Origin: an uncultured Pseudomonadales bacterium
GTDB lineage: Bacteria > Pseudomonadota > Gammaproteobacteria > Pseudomonadales > Balneatricaceae
Assembly: GCA_938084925.1 (NCBI GenBank)
Contig: CALKFY010000012.1
Span: 1 to 41,384 of the forward strand
Direction: 5' to 3'
DNA length: 41,384 nt
Shown here piece by piece: positions 19,741 through 27,349 of this stretch. Position 1 is the first letter of the stretch, and each line of letters begins with the position of its first letter. A program made the position numbers and the translations under genes. A model generated the notes under the pieces. That model saw only the letters and a program-made list of their open reading frames with translations, did no database searches and had not been told where the DNA came from.

Positions 19741-20979
19741 GTGCCAAACGACATGAACCATTCTTTGAACAAAGACAAAATCAAAATTGTATTGTTAGAA
19801 GGCGTTCACCAGTCGGCTGTAGAAACTTTGCAAGCTGACGGCTACAACAACATCCATTTTTATACCACTGCATTGCCAGAAGACGAGCTGATCGAAGTCC
19901 TATCGGATGCTCATTTTGTTGGTATTCGTTCGCGTACGCAATTAACGCGCAAGGTATTAGAAAGTGCACCTAAGTTGTTGGCAGCGGGTTGTTTCTGCAT
20001 CGGTACCAACCAAGTTGATTTGGCTGCGGCCCTTGAGAATGGCATTCCTGTTTTCAACGCGCCTTATAGTAATACCCGAAGTGTTGCCGAATTGGTCATT
20101 GCTCAAGCTGTATTGTTATTGCGTGGCGTAGCTGAAAAGAACGCCAAAGCCCATCGTGGTGTATGGCTAAAGTCCGCAAAGAACTCCTTTGAAATGCGTG
20201 GCAAAGTGCTAGGTGTTGTGGGTTACGGTTCTATCGGCTCCCAGTTGGGCATCATGGCTGAGTCCATGGGTATGCATGTAATCTACTATGATGCGGTTAC
20301 TAAGTTGAGCTTGGGTAATGCCCAGCCTGTAGGTTCTATGGCAGAGCTACTAGGTAGGGCTGATGTTGTCAGTTTGCACGTACCAGAAACCAAGGCTACG
20401 GCCAATTTGATGGATTCTAAGCAGTTCGCGCAAATGAAGCAAGGTTCTATTCTAATCAACGCCTCTCGCGGTACTGTCGTAGATATTGATGCTCTTGCAG
20501 CCTGCTTGGCGTCCGGTAAGTTGTTGGGTGCGGCTATCGACGTGTTCCCAGTTGAACCACGTTCTAACGATGAAGAATTTGTATCGCCTTTGCGTGGTTT
20601 GGATAACGTTATCCTAACCCCACACATTGGTGGTTCTACTGTAGAAGCACAAGAAAACATCGGCGTTGAAGTTGCCGATAAGCTAGTGCGTTATTGTGGT
20701 AATGGTACAACCTTGTCGGCCGTTAACTTCCCAGAAGTATCCTTGCCAAATCACGAAAACACCCACCGTTTGTTGCACATTCACGCCAACGTACCGGGTG
20801 TGCTATCGCAGATTAACAACGTTTTCTCTGAAAACGATATCAACATCTCTGGTCAGTACCTAAACACCAATGACAAGATTGGCTACGTGGTAATCGACAT
20901 TGATGCAGCCCACTCTGAACTGGCCTTGTCCAAATTAAAGGCTGTCACGGGTACCAAGAGCTGCCGCGTATTGTTCTAG
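19741..20979 (+). CDS. serA: D-3-phosphoglycerate dehydrogenase
   Basis: First step of serine synthesis, NAD-dependent oxidation of 3-phosphoglycerate. Start GTG at 19741 is favoured because AGGGA lies about 11 bases upstream and the 412-residue product matches the family (E. coli 410); ATG at 19753 or the upstream ATG at 19693 are possible. LLEGVHQSAVETL at the N-terminus, GCFCIGTNQVDL, Rossmann motif VGYGSIGSQLG, catalytic RGTVVD and PHIGGSTVEAQENIG, and a C-terminal ACT domain (serine feedback site) after VNFPEVSLP. In E. coli serA and rpiA are neighbours too, here convergent. Confidence 0.96.
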   Translation: MPNDMNHSLNKDKIKIVLLEGVHQSAVETLQADGYNNIHFYTTALPEDELIEVLSDAHFVGIRSRTQLTRKVLESAPKLLAAGCFCIGTNQVDLAAALENGIPVFNAPYSNTRSVAELVIAQAVLLLRGVAEKNAKAHRGVWLKSAKNSFEMRGKVLGVVGYGSIGSQLGIMAESMGMHVIYYDAVTKLSLGNAQPVGSMAELLGRADVVSLHVPETKATANLMDSKQFAQMKQGSILINASRGTVVDIDALAACLASGKLLGAAIDVFPVEPRSNDEEFVSPLRGLDNVILTPHIGGSTVEAQENIGVEVADKLVRYCGNGTTLSAVNFPEVSLPNHENTHRLLHIHANVPGVLSQINNVFSENDINISGQYLNTNDKIGYVVIDIDAAHSELALSKLKAVTGTKSCRVLF

Positions 20980-21025
20980 ATAGTCCCTAGGGGGCTGGCT
21001 CTTATTTATACGCGTAGCGGATAAA

Positions 21026-21131
21026 AAGTGCCTGTCCCTTCTTAGCTTGGCGTTGTCTTCCTAAGGCTTAGGAAGGTGATGTCTTAGGCGGGACGGGTGC
21101 TCACTATGTATCATAGACGGGACAGGCACTT
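21026..21131. repeat. 106-base MITE-like element between serA and rpiA
   Basis: Perfect 13-base terminal inverted repeats AAGTGCCTGTCCC (21026-21038) and GGGACAGGCACTT (21119-21131). Inside is a perfect 9+1+9 palindrome CTTCCTAAGGCTTAGGAAG (21057-21075). No coding capacity. The AAGTGCC ends recall the element before folP. It fills the gap between convergent serA and rpiA and could act as terminator. Confidence 0.75.
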
Positions 21132-21160
21132 CGTTGCAGGAAAAGCCAGTCCCTAATCTG

Positions 21161-21832
21161 TTAAACCGTCAATTCCTTTACGCCTTGGCTAGTACCAAGT
21201 AACAACAAGTCAGCACCGCGCATGCCAAAGATGCCATTGGTAACCACACCAGTGATTTGGTTAATAGCCGCTTCCAAACCCTTAGGGTCGACAATGCTCA
21301 AGCCGTGTACGTCTAGGATGTAGTTACCATTGTCGGTAATCACGCCTTCACGCCAAACCGGTTCGCCACCTAGGCCAACTAGCTTGCGGGCTACATAGCT
21401 ACGGGCCATTGGGATTACTTCTACAGGTAGCGGAAACTCCCCCATCACGTCTACCAACTTGGATTCGTCAGCGATACAGATGAACTTGTCGGCTACGGCA
21501 GCAACGATCTTTTCTCGGGTTAAGGCTGCACCGCCACCCTTGATCAAGTTAAGGTGATGATCGCTTTCGTCAGCACCATCGATGTAAAAGCCCATATGGC
21601 TAACAGCATTAAGCTCTAGCACTGGGATGCCATGGCCACGTAGGCGTTCGGCAGTGGCTTCTGAGCTGGCTACAGCGGCATCAAAGGTATGTTTGATAGC
21701 TGCCAAAGCATCAATAAAGCAGTTGGCAGTGGAGCCTGTACCAACACCAACAATGGAATCCTTGTTAAGGTGAGGGGCAATGTGGTCCACGGCAGCTTGG
21801 GCCACGGCCTGTTTTAGTTCATCCTGATTCAT
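21161..21832 (-). CDS. rpiA: ribose-5-phosphate isomerase A
   Basis: Interconverts ribose-5-P and ribulose-5-P in the pentose phosphate pathway. 223 residues (E. coli 219). Motifs: [15 protein letters not shown] phosphate loop, [25 protein letters not shown] with the catalytic aspartate region, and [20 protein letters not shown] with the catalytic glutamate. ADESKLV follows. It is divergent from ilvA, the neighbour also seen in Pseudomonas (rpiA-ilvA). A TATAAT -10 lies about 32 bases upstream of the ATG. Confidence 0.97.
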   Translation of the reverse strand: MNQDELKQAVAQAAVDHIAPHLNKDSIVGVGTGSTANCFIDALAAIKHTFDAAVASSEATAERLRGHGIPVLELNAVSHMGFYIDGADESDHHLNLIKGGGAALTREKIVAAVADKFICIADESKLVDVMGEFPLPVEVIPMARSYVARKLVGLGGEPVWREGVITDNGNYILDVHGLSIVDPKGLEAAINQITGVVTNGIFGMRGADLLLLGTSQGVKELTV

Positions 21833-21863
21833 GTGTAGCTCGGTAGAATGGGTTAAAACAGCT

Positions 21864-21869
21864 ATTATA
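21864..21869 (-). promoter_or_regulatory. -10 element of rpiA
   Basis: TATAAT on the minus strand (TTTCCGGTATAATAG context), predicting a leader of about 25 bases. No convincing -35. Confidence 0.5.
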
Positions 21870-21968
21870 CCGGAAATATGGGCTTCCTATGTAGACGTGT
21901 AGGGTATGAATTATTACCATTGTAGCCAATTATTGAAATTACTCAGTTTTGCTAAATAGGCGGCACGC

Positions 21969-23483
21969 ATGCCCAATCGTTATATCAAAAAAATTCTCTC
22001 GGCTAACGTCTATGATGTAGCCAAAGAAACACCAGTGGATAGAGCCAAAGGCTTATCTGCGCGATTGCAAAATAATGTGCTAATTAAGCGTGAAGACCTG
22101 CAGCCGGTTTTTTCCTTTAAATTGCGCGGTGCCTACAATTGCTTAAAGAACCTATCACCTGAACAGCAAGCCGCTGGTGTGGTGGCAGCATCTGCCGGCA
22201 ATCATGCTCAAGGGTTGGCCTTGTCTGCTCAGTATCTAGGTGTGAAGGCAACGATAGTGATGCCAACGACAACGCCAGAGATCAAAATCAATTCAGTCCG
22301 TTCTTATGGTGCGCAAGTAGTATTGCATGGGGATGGCTTCCCTGATGCTTATGCGCATTCTCTGAAATTGGTAGATGAACATGGCTATGTTTACATCCAT
22401 CCATTTGATAACGACGATGTGATTGCCGGTCAAGGCACGGTTGCTGTTGAGCTAATGCGCCAAGTGGCGGATATTGATGCGGTATTTGTGCCTGTTGGTG
22501 GTGGTGGCTTAATCGCTGGTGTTGCCGTATATCTTAAATACCTAAACCCTGACATCAAAGTCATTGGTGTAGAGCCAGAAGATTCTTGTTGTTTGCAGGC
22601 GGCCTTGGCTGCTGGTGAGCGTGTGGTGTTACCAGAAGTAGGTATCTTTGCTGATGGTGTGGCCGTGGCACAAATTGGTGAACGACCTTTTGCTATCGCA
22701 CAAGAGTGTGTTGATGAAGTCATTACCGTGACCACCGACGAGTTGTGTGCCGCTATTAAGGATCTCTATGATGATACGCGTGCTATCACAGAGCCAGCTG
22801 GGGCTTGCGCGGTGGCGGGTTTAAAGAAGTATGTGGCACGTGATCAGGTGCAAAATCAAAACCTAGTTGCCATAGCTAGCGGTGCCAACATTAACTTTGA
22901 TAGGCTTCGCCATGTGGCAGAGCGGGCGGAAATTGGTGAGCGTCGCGAGGCTATTATTGCTGCTAGTATTCCTGAGCACCCTGGTAGCTTTAAGCTATTC
23001 TGTCAGGCCTTGGGCGACCGTAACGTTACTGAGTTCAATTATCGCTATGCGGACCAGCAAAGTGCCAAGGTGTTTGTCGGTGTGCAGTTAAGCGCCAACG
23101 CGGGCGGCAAGCAAGAGTTGTTATCAGAGTTGGCCGCAGCCGATATTCAAGCTCAAGATCTTAGTGATAATGAAATGGCCAAGATCCATATTCGTTACAT
23201 GGTAGGTGGCCACGCACAGGTAGATAACGAAGTAGTGTACCGCTTTACTTTCCCCGAACGCCCAGGTGCCTTGATGAAGTTTTTGACCAAGCTAGGTCAA
23301 AACTGGAATATATCCATGTTCCATTATCGTAACCACGGCTCAGCTTACGGGCGAGTATTGGTAGGGCTGCAAGTGCCAAATGGTGACAAGGAACGTTTGC
23401 TTGGCTATCTGCAAGAGCTAGGTTATGCGTTCCATGAAGAAACGGATAACCCAGCCTATCAGTTGTTTTTGAGTCCGTCGTAG
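21969..23483 (+). CDS. ilvA: threonine ammonia-lyase (threonine dehydratase), biosynthetic
   Basis: PLP enzyme that deaminates threonine to 2-oxobutyrate, first step of isoleucine synthesis. 504 residues, with AGGCGG upstream of the ATG. The PLP lysine is K51 in FSFKLRGAYN; ASAGNHAQG and the PLP phosphate loop VGGGGLIAGVA follow. The C-terminal third holds two ACT-like regulatory regions (EHPGSFKLFCQALG; ERPGALMKFLTKLG), indicating the isoleucine-inhibited biosynthetic type. Its TAG stop codon is supplied by a palindromic repeat (23480-23501). Confidence 0.97.
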   Translation: MPNRYIKKILSANVYDVAKETPVDRAKGLSARLQNNVLIKREDLQPVFSFKLRGAYNCLKNLSPEQQAAGVVAASAGNHAQGLALSAQYLGVKATIVMPTTTPEIKINSVRSYGAQVVLHGDGFPDAYAHSLKLVDEHGYVYIHPFDNDDVIAGQGTVAVELMRQVADIDAVFVPVGGGGLIAGVAVYLKYLNPDIKVIGVEPEDSCCLQAALAAGERVVLPEVGIFADGVAVAQIGERPFAIAQECVDEVITVTTDELCAAIKDLYDDTRAITEPAGACAVAGLKKYVARDQVQNQNLVAIASGANINFDRLRHVAERAEIGERREAIIAASIPEHPGSFKLFCQALGDRNVTEFNYRYADQQSAKVFVGVQLSANAGGKQELLSELAAADIQAQDLSDNEMAKIHIRYMVGGHAQVDNEVVYRFTFPERPGALMKFLTKLGQNWNISMFHYRNHGSAYGRVLVGLQVPNGDKERLLGYLQELGYAFHEETDNPAYQLFLSPS

Positions 23484-23501
23484 GTCGAGTTTCAACTCGA
23501 C
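23480..23501 (+). repeat. 3'-end palindromic repeat, copy C (contains ilvA stop)
   Basis: GTAG followed by GTCGAGTTTCAACTCGAC. The TAG at 23481-23483 is the ilvA stop codon. Compensatory change in the stem (GGG/CCC to GAG/CTC) compared with copy A keeps the hairpin. Confidence 0.75.
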
Positions 23502-23533
23502 AAAAAGCGGGTGGCTGATTATTTATCGATGCT

Positions 23534-23555
23534 GTAGAGCTGAAACCTGGTCTAC
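23534..23555 (-). repeat. 3'-end palindromic repeat, copy D (contains cpxA-like stop)
   Basis: On the minus strand it starts GTAGACCAGGTTTCAGC and ends TCTAC. More diverged than copies A-C, with mismatches in the stem, but with the same GTTTCA centre. The TAG at 23554-23552 is the stop codon of the sensor kinase gene. Confidence 0.6.
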
Positions 23556-24880
23556 AAAGGCAAGCGGATATCGATTTTCAAACCACCTTCAGCGCGGTTA
23601 TTTGCGGTGATGCTACCGCCTTGGCTGCGCATAGCTTGCTCGGCAATGGCCATGCCAATACCGTAGCCGCCAGCTTGCTGGTTGCGACTTTCTTCCACAC
23701 GGTAGAAGGGCTCAAATAGGTGTTTCAGCGACTCTTCTGGTACCCCTGGGCCGTCATCTTCGATGCTGATGCTTAGCCACTCTTTACCCTTGGAGACATT
23801 GATGTAAACCTTGCCTTGTTCAGAGGTATAGCGCAGGGCATTACGGATAATGTTTTCTAGGGCGCGAGAGGTAAGTTCAGGACAGCCCAATAGGCTGCAA
23901 GATTCCGGCAAGTTAAGGCTGATCTTGTCGTCATTTTGAGCTTCAAAGGTAGCGTCATGCACTACCTGGTGAATTAGATTGCTCAGATCATAATTGGTCT
24001 CTTCAGGCTTGTTGTCGCCCTGCTCTAAACGTAGCAAGGTGAGTACCTGATCGATGAGTTCATTCATGCGCCCAATTTCACGTTCAATACGCTCAGTCCC
24101 CGCCTTGTCTTTTTCTGGCAGTTTACGTGCTAGCAATTCCAAGGCGATTTGTTGGCGTGCCAAAGGTGTGCGTAGCTCGTGAGAAATATCCCGGAACAAG
24201 CGCTGTTGATTGCTCAATAATAGGGATATACGTTCTGCCATGTTATTAAAGGCAAGGCCAAGTTGGCTGATTTCATCCTTGCGGCTACAAACAGTCTCAT
24301 CAACGCGGGCTTCAAATTCACCACGGGCAAAGGCATTGGTGGCTCGGCGTAAGCGGTTGAGTGGGCTGGTAATACGCCAAGTAATAAAGGCGGTTAAGGA
24401 CGCAACAATAATCAAGGAGGTAAATAGTTGCAAAGCAGGTAGGTGAGGGAACCAGTACTGGTAAGCATGATCTCTGTTTACACGAGCCACAAAGGTATAG
24501 CGAGTGCCGCTACTGCTAGATATGTGATATACCCTTAGGCCACGGCTCGCACGCTCTGCAAGGCGTTGTGGGTTAAGAGGCTGGGCGAATGATAACCAGT
24601 CTTTAGGTAGGTTGACGCGACTAATGGGGCGTTTGTGGTCATCTAAAATAAATGCTTTGATACCATGGTCTTCGTCGACTTCGCGCAGTTCATGGGCAAG
24701 CTTTTTACGGCCTTTTTTCTCGTAGACATCTGTCAGCTCCATAGCGATCTCGATTATCTGGTGGGATTCCAGTTTTTGTCGATTCTCAATTATGGTGCCG
24801 GTTAGGGTCACAACTGCCGCTGTGGTCAGGATCAGTGTTACCCAAAAGAAGAGAAATATTTTCCAATATAAGCTGCGCAT
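23552..24880 (-). CDS. cpxA: CpxA-type envelope-stress sensor histidine kinase
   Basis: Inner-membrane sensor kinase of the CpxA type, partner of the regulator directly upstream (18-base gap). 442 residues: membrane helix 1 (about 8-30), periplasmic domain of roughly 115 residues, helix 2 (about 150-171), HAMP linker, H-box DISHELRTPLARQQIALELL with phospho-acceptor H234, N box ENIIRNALRYTS, G1 DDGPGVPEES, F box EPFYRVEESR and G2 GGYGIGMAIAEQ. The kinase core is close to CpxA of E. coli; the periplasmic domain is not obviously similar, so the signal may differ. Assignment also rests on the regulator's similarity to CpxR. Confidence 0.85.
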   Translation of the reverse strand: MRSLYWKIFLFFWVTLILTTAAVVTLTGTIIENRQKLESHQIIEIAMELTDVYEKKGRKKLAHELREVDEDHGIKAFILDDHKRPISRVNLPKDWLSFAQPLNPQRLAERASRGLRVYHISSSSGTRYTFVARVNRDHAYQYWFPHLPALQLFTSLIIVASLTAFITWRITSPLNRLRRATNAFARGEFEARVDETVCSRKDEISQLGLAFNNMAERISLLLSNQQRLFRDISHELRTPLARQQIALELLARKLPEKDKAGTERIEREIGRMNELIDQVLTLLRLEQGDNKPEETNYDLSNLIHQVVHDATFEAQNDDKISLNLPESCSLLGCPELTSRALENIIRNALRYTSEQGKVYINVSKGKEWLSISIEDDGPGVPEESLKHLFEPFYRVEESRNQQAGGYGIGMAIAEQAMRSQGGSITANNRAEGGLKIDIRLPL

Positions 24881-24898
24881 TGAGTGTCTCGCTTCGCC

Positions 24899-25606
24899 TT
24901 ATCGGGCGACGTAAATATAGCCAACACCGCGCACGGTCTTGATACGTGGTTCGCCATCGCTAAACGGCCCTAGTTTACGGCGTAGATTGCTCAGGTGCAT
25001 ATCGACACTGCGGTCGTACATGGTTAACTTACGGCCTAGGGCAGTTTCTGTTAGGTCTTCTTTGCTCAATACACTGCCAGCGTGGGTAAGTAAGCTTTCT
25101 AGTAGGTTGAATTCTGTACTAGTAAGTTCCAAAACTTCGTCGTTCAAGGTTGCTGCGCGGGTAGCGGGATTCACTTCCACGTCTTCTAGTTTAAGGACAC
25201 CGTTTTTGGCAGTCTTTTTGGTGTCTTCGGTATCCATATCAACGCGACGCAGGATAGCTTTAATGCGCGCGATTAGTTCACGTGGGTTGCACGGTTTGGG
25301 AAGGTAGTCATCAGCGCCCATCTCAAAACCAACAATGCGGTCCACTTCGTCACCACGTGCGGTTAGCATCAGTACTGGTGTTTTCTTACTGTTGCGCAAT
25401 TGCTTGAGCACTTCTAAGCCATTCATTTTAGGCAGCATAATATCCAGAACAATGGCATCAAAGTCACCTTTTAGGGCTTGCTCTAATCCTTCGGCACCGT
25501 CGAACGTGCTGGTGACATTAAAGTCTTCCAGTTGCAAAAATTCCGTCAGCAGTTCGTTTAGTTCTTGGTCGTCTTCAACCAGTAGGATATTGGTATTGGT
25601 GCTCAT
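24899..25606 (-). CDS. cpxR: CpxR-type response regulator
   Basis: OmpR/PhoB-family regulator, 235 residues, AGGAG before the ATG. Receiver domain with acidic pocket E11-D12-D13, phosphoacceptor D55 in VLDIMLPKMNG, T in MLTARG and K in DDYLPKPCNPRELIARIKAILRR; then a winged-helix domain with ELTSTEFNLL and YDRSVDMHLSNLRRKLGP, which closely match CpxR. A perfect GTAAA-N5-GTAAA box lies about 72 bases upstream of the start, as expected for autoregulation by CpxR. No cpxP gene is nearby. Confidence 0.88.
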   Translation of the reverse strand: MSTNTNILLVEDDQELNELLTEFLQLEDFNVTSTFDGAEGLEQALKGDFDAIVLDIMLPKMNGLEVLKQLRNSKKTPVLMLTARGDEVDRIVGFEMGADDYLPKPCNPRELIARIKAILRRVDMDTEDTKKTAKNGVLKLEDVEVNPATRAATLNDEVLELTSTEFNLLESLLTHAGSVLSKEDLTETALGRKLTMYDRSVDMHLSNLRRKLGPFSDGEPRIKTVRGVGYIYVAR

Positions 25607-25677
25607 TGATTAACTCCTTTATCGATAACGCCATTGTGCCACAAGTGACGAGCGCTAGCCCTAATCCAAGCTTGCGC

Positions 25678-25692
25678 TTTACGTTTCTTTAC
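25678..25692 (-). promoter_or_regulatory. CpxR-type binding box GTAAA-N5-GTAAA
   Basis: Minus strand GTAAAGAAACGTAAA, an exact match to the enterobacterial CpxR consensus. It lies between cpxR (minus) and the candidate small RNA (plus); its right edge is 6 bases before the TTGACA of the latter, centred near -52 from the predicted start. The site could serve both directions. Confidence 0.75.
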
Positions 25693-25698
25693 GCCGGC

Positions 25699-25730
25699 TT
25701 GACACACGTTTGCGTTGCAATCCTTATACT
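25699..25730 (+). promoter_or_regulatory. promoter of candidate small RNA
   Basis: TTGACA at 25699-25704 and TATACT at 25725-25730. The spacer is 20 bases, longer than optimal, which fits a promoter needing an activator such as CpxR bound just upstream. Confidence 0.55.
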
Positions 25731-25736
25731 ACAAGT

Positions 25737-25805
25737 GTTCTCAGTTATTGCTCAGATGACTCAGGCAAGTGCCTTTACGGCGGGACGCGTTCCCGCCTTT
25801 TTTTT
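25737..25805 (+). ncRNA. candidate CpxR-controlled small RNA (unrecognised)
   Basis: About 69 nt from the predicted start to the end of an intrinsic terminator: promoter upstream, small hairpin AGGCA-AG-TGCCT (25763-25774), terminator stem GGCGGGACGCGTTCCCGCC (25779-25797) and T8. No in-frame peptide fits: the only ATG runs through the terminator. It reads away from cpxR, in the place where enterobacteria have cpxP, whose 3' end yields the CpxQ RNA, but I see no sequence similarity to CpxQ. Identity and expression are inference. Confidence 0.5.
25779..25805 (+). terminator. intrinsic terminator of candidate small RNA
   Basis: GGCGGGACGCGTTCCCGCC stem-loop followed by T8 on the plus strand. 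No plus-strand protein gene ends here, which is what points to a small RNA. Confidence 0.85.
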
Positions 25806-25836
25806 GCTCAAAATAATTGTAAAGATAGACTGGCAT

Positions 25837-25876
25837 AAAAAAAGGGTAGGTGAACAGCCGTCCATCTACCCTTTTT
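25837..25876 (-). terminator. intrinsic terminator downstream of 6S RNA
   Basis: Minus strand: GGGTAGATGG and CACCTACCC arms (25871-25844) followed by T7. A complementary A-run on the other side makes it partly bidirectional. Confidence 0.8.
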
Positions 25877-25887
25877 AGGAATATGTA

Positions 25888-26069
25888 TAGGACTCCCCAC
25901 AGTTGCGTTTCCGGTAGAGGCCCTGAACCCGATGGGTTCAAGGGGGAAGCAGCTGTCTGATAGAAGGCTTTCCGTCAAGCGGACATGCACAGAACCAAAG
26001 CGGGCCACTTCCAAACTGGGAGTATCGGCTCAAGGACGTAACCGGCTGTCGATAACCACAGGGAGTCTT
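25888..26069 (-). ncRNA. ssrS: 6S RNA
   Basis: RNA regulator that binds sigma-70 RNA polymerase in stationary phase. Recognised on the minus strand by the conserved stretches CCTTGAGCCGATA, GTGCATGTCCGCT, CGGAAAGCCT and CCTTGAACCCATCGGGTTCA. The ends pair (GACTCCC at the 5' end with GGGAGTC at the 3' end) to form the closing stem. Length about 180 nt. It lies downstream of zapA on the same strand, as in E. coli and Pseudomonas. The fau/ygfA gene that often follows is absent. Exact ends are estimated. Confidence 0.93.
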
Positions 26070-26075
26070 AGGCGC

Positions 26076-26104
26076 ATTATATGCCTCAAATTTTCATCTG
26101 GCAA
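26076..26104 (-). promoter_or_regulatory. sigma-70 promoter of 6S RNA
   Basis: Minus strand TTGCCA (26104-26099), 18-base spacer, TATAAT (26081-26076), about 7 bases before the inferred 5' end. The -10 and -35 lie between 6S RNA and the zapA stop codon. Confidence 0.75.
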
Positions 26105-26113
26105 CGGCCAATG

Positions 26114-26419
26114 TTATTTGTTGTCGCTGCTGTCTTGATTTAGATCTAACTGTTGGCTTACTTTTGCATCAATTTGGCCGAGGGCTAACTCCAAAGTTTC
26201 CATGTCTTTGCGAGTCTGCAAAGCCTCTGCACTAAAGTTTAAAGCGGCCATAACAGCCATGCGTTCAAGGCCCACGACGCGACCACTATCCTTAATGCTC
26301 CGTAAGCGGGTATCGAGTAATTGTGCTGCCTCACGCAGCTGTTCTTCTTTGCCAGCAGGGCTAGTTAAGGTATAGCTCTGATTTAATATGGTGATTTGTA
26401 CAGCGACGTTATTGCTCAT
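26114..26419 (-). CDS. zapA: cell division protein ZapA
   Basis: Z-ring associated protein that bundles FtsZ filaments. 101 residues from the ATG at 26419 (MSNNVAVQITILNQSYTL); an upstream TTG/ATG region would add unconserved residues. N-terminal beta domain with TILNQSYTLTSPAGKEEQLREAA, then a long C-terminal helix with GLERMAVMAALNFSAE, typical of ZapA coiled coils. GAGG lies about 9 bases upstream. The start overlaps the end of the preceding small coiled-coil gene by 11 bases, indicating translational coupling. 6S RNA follows. Confidence 0.93.
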   Translation of the reverse strand: MSNNVAVQITILNQSYTLTSPAGKEEQLREAAQLLDTRLRSIKDSGRVVGLERMAVMAALNFSAEALQTRKDMETLELALGQIDAKVSQQLDLNQDSSDNK

Positions 26420-26663
26420 TATTATTTGCCTCATCGACTTGTAGGTTGTGATCAACTAGGTCGATTAGGCGCTGCATAGTTGCCTCGTCTTCTTCGGAAT
26501 AGCTTTGCTGGTTTTGACTAAATTCTAAATTAGTGAGTTTTTCTTCCTGTTCGGCCACTTGAGCGCGTAAGGCTTGGTTTTCTTGTTGTAGCAATTGATG
26601 TTGTTTGAGTAGTTGCTCGATATGCAGCACCAAGGAATGAATTTTAGACACAGTAATAACCAA
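26409..26663 (-). CDS. small coiled-coil protein (TIGR02449-like) upstream of zapA
   Basis: 84 residues from a TTG at 26663; GTG at 26651 (MSKIHSLVLHIEQLL) is an equally good start, and neither has a clear ribosome site. The first ~50 residues form a heptad-type coiled coil (LVLHIEQLLKQHQLLQQENQ), followed by an acidic tail. Small coiled-coil genes of this kind accompany zapA in Pseudomonas-like genomes and resemble ZapB in size and shape. Overlap with zapA suggests a joint divisome role; function is inferred from context only. Confidence 0.75.
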   Translation of the reverse strand: MVITVSKIHSLVLHIEQLLKQHQLLQQENQALRAQVAEQEEKLTNLEFSQNQQSYSEEDEATMQRLIDLVDHNLQVDEANNNEQ

Positions 26664-26732
26664 TAGGTAAAAAAATAATCTTAAACACTGGTTGGCGGTC
26701 GGTCAATGGTCGGACACCCCAGATTATTCAGG

Positions 26733-26738
26733 TATAAT
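26733..26738 (+). promoter_or_regulatory. -10 element of the ygfB-pepP-ubiH-ubiI operon
   Basis: TATAAT in TTCAGGTATAATC, about 31 bases before the ygfB ATG. No convincing -35. Confidence 0.5.
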
Positions 26739-26769
26739 CATCGAGTTTGTTATTGCTTGAGCTAAATCT

Positions 26770-27348
26770 ATGTCTGATATGCCTGAATCCGTGTCCTATT
26801 GTTTTGATGATTTCGCCGATATGTTCGTTGAAATGGGTGCCTTCGGCACGCCTGCCGAACTACACGGCCTTATGTGTGGCCAGCTAGCTGCTGGCGTACG
26901 TTTTGATGCTGACGCTTGGTTGGCCATGGTCGTAGCCCATCTTGATGTACAAGAAATTGAAGACGATGATGATAAAACCGAATTAGTTGGTTTGTACGAG
27001 TTAGCTTTATCGCAGCTAAGTGACGGTGGTTTTACCTTTACTTTGTTACTGCCTGATGACGAAACTGAGTTGGCTGCCCGTGCCGAATCACTTGGTAGCT
27101 GGTGCAGCGGTTTCTTAGGTGGTTTTGGGTTGGCTTATGACCGTAAGAAGCAAAAACTAAGCGAAGAAATTACCGAAACCATGGATGATTTATCCCAAAT
27201 CGCCATGGTGTCTTTAGACGATGATGAGGATGCAGAGGCTGAGCAAAGCCTGATGGAATTGACTGAATATGTGCGTATGGCCGCGCTTATGGTGTTTAGC
27301 GAATTCAACCAAGCATCTGTTGATCAGCAACCACCAGCGGTTCACTAA
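26770..27348 (+). CDS. ygfB: YgfB/YecA (UPF0149) family protein
   Basis: 192 residues, all-helical family of unclear biochemistry; in Pseudomonas aeruginosa a YgfB homologue has been linked to control of ampDh3 and beta-lactam response. Typical elements: AELHGLMCGQLAAGV near the N-terminus, GSWCSGFLGGFGLA in the middle and a TEYVRMAALMVF helix near the end. The acidic linkers (EIEDDDDKTE; DDDEDAEAEQ) are notable. First gene of the operon, divergent from zapA; pepP starts one base after its stop. Confidence 0.92.
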   Translation: MSDMPESVSYCFDDFADMFVEMGAFGTPAELHGLMCGQLAAGVRFDADAWLAMVVAHLDVQEIEDDDDKTELVGLYELALSQLSDGGFTFTLLLPDDETELAARAESLGSWCSGFLGGFGLAYDRKKQKLSEEITETMDDLSQIAMVSLDDDEDAEAEQSLMELTEYVRMAALMVFSEFNQASVDQQPPAVH

Positions 27349-27349
27349 T

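Noticed and set aside
20980-21160. Insertion sequence between serA and rpiA
   Set aside because: Inverted termini are present but there is no transposase; recorded as a MITE-like repeat instead.
25606-25878. Plus-strand 90-codon open frame in the cpxR-6S gap
   Set aside because: It overlaps the CpxR box, promoter and terminator of the candidate small RNA, has no ribosome site, and its translation through the T8 and A-runs looks random.
25932-26138. Open frame across 6S RNA on the plus strand
   Set aside because: Antisense to a clearly recognised structural RNA; chance frame.
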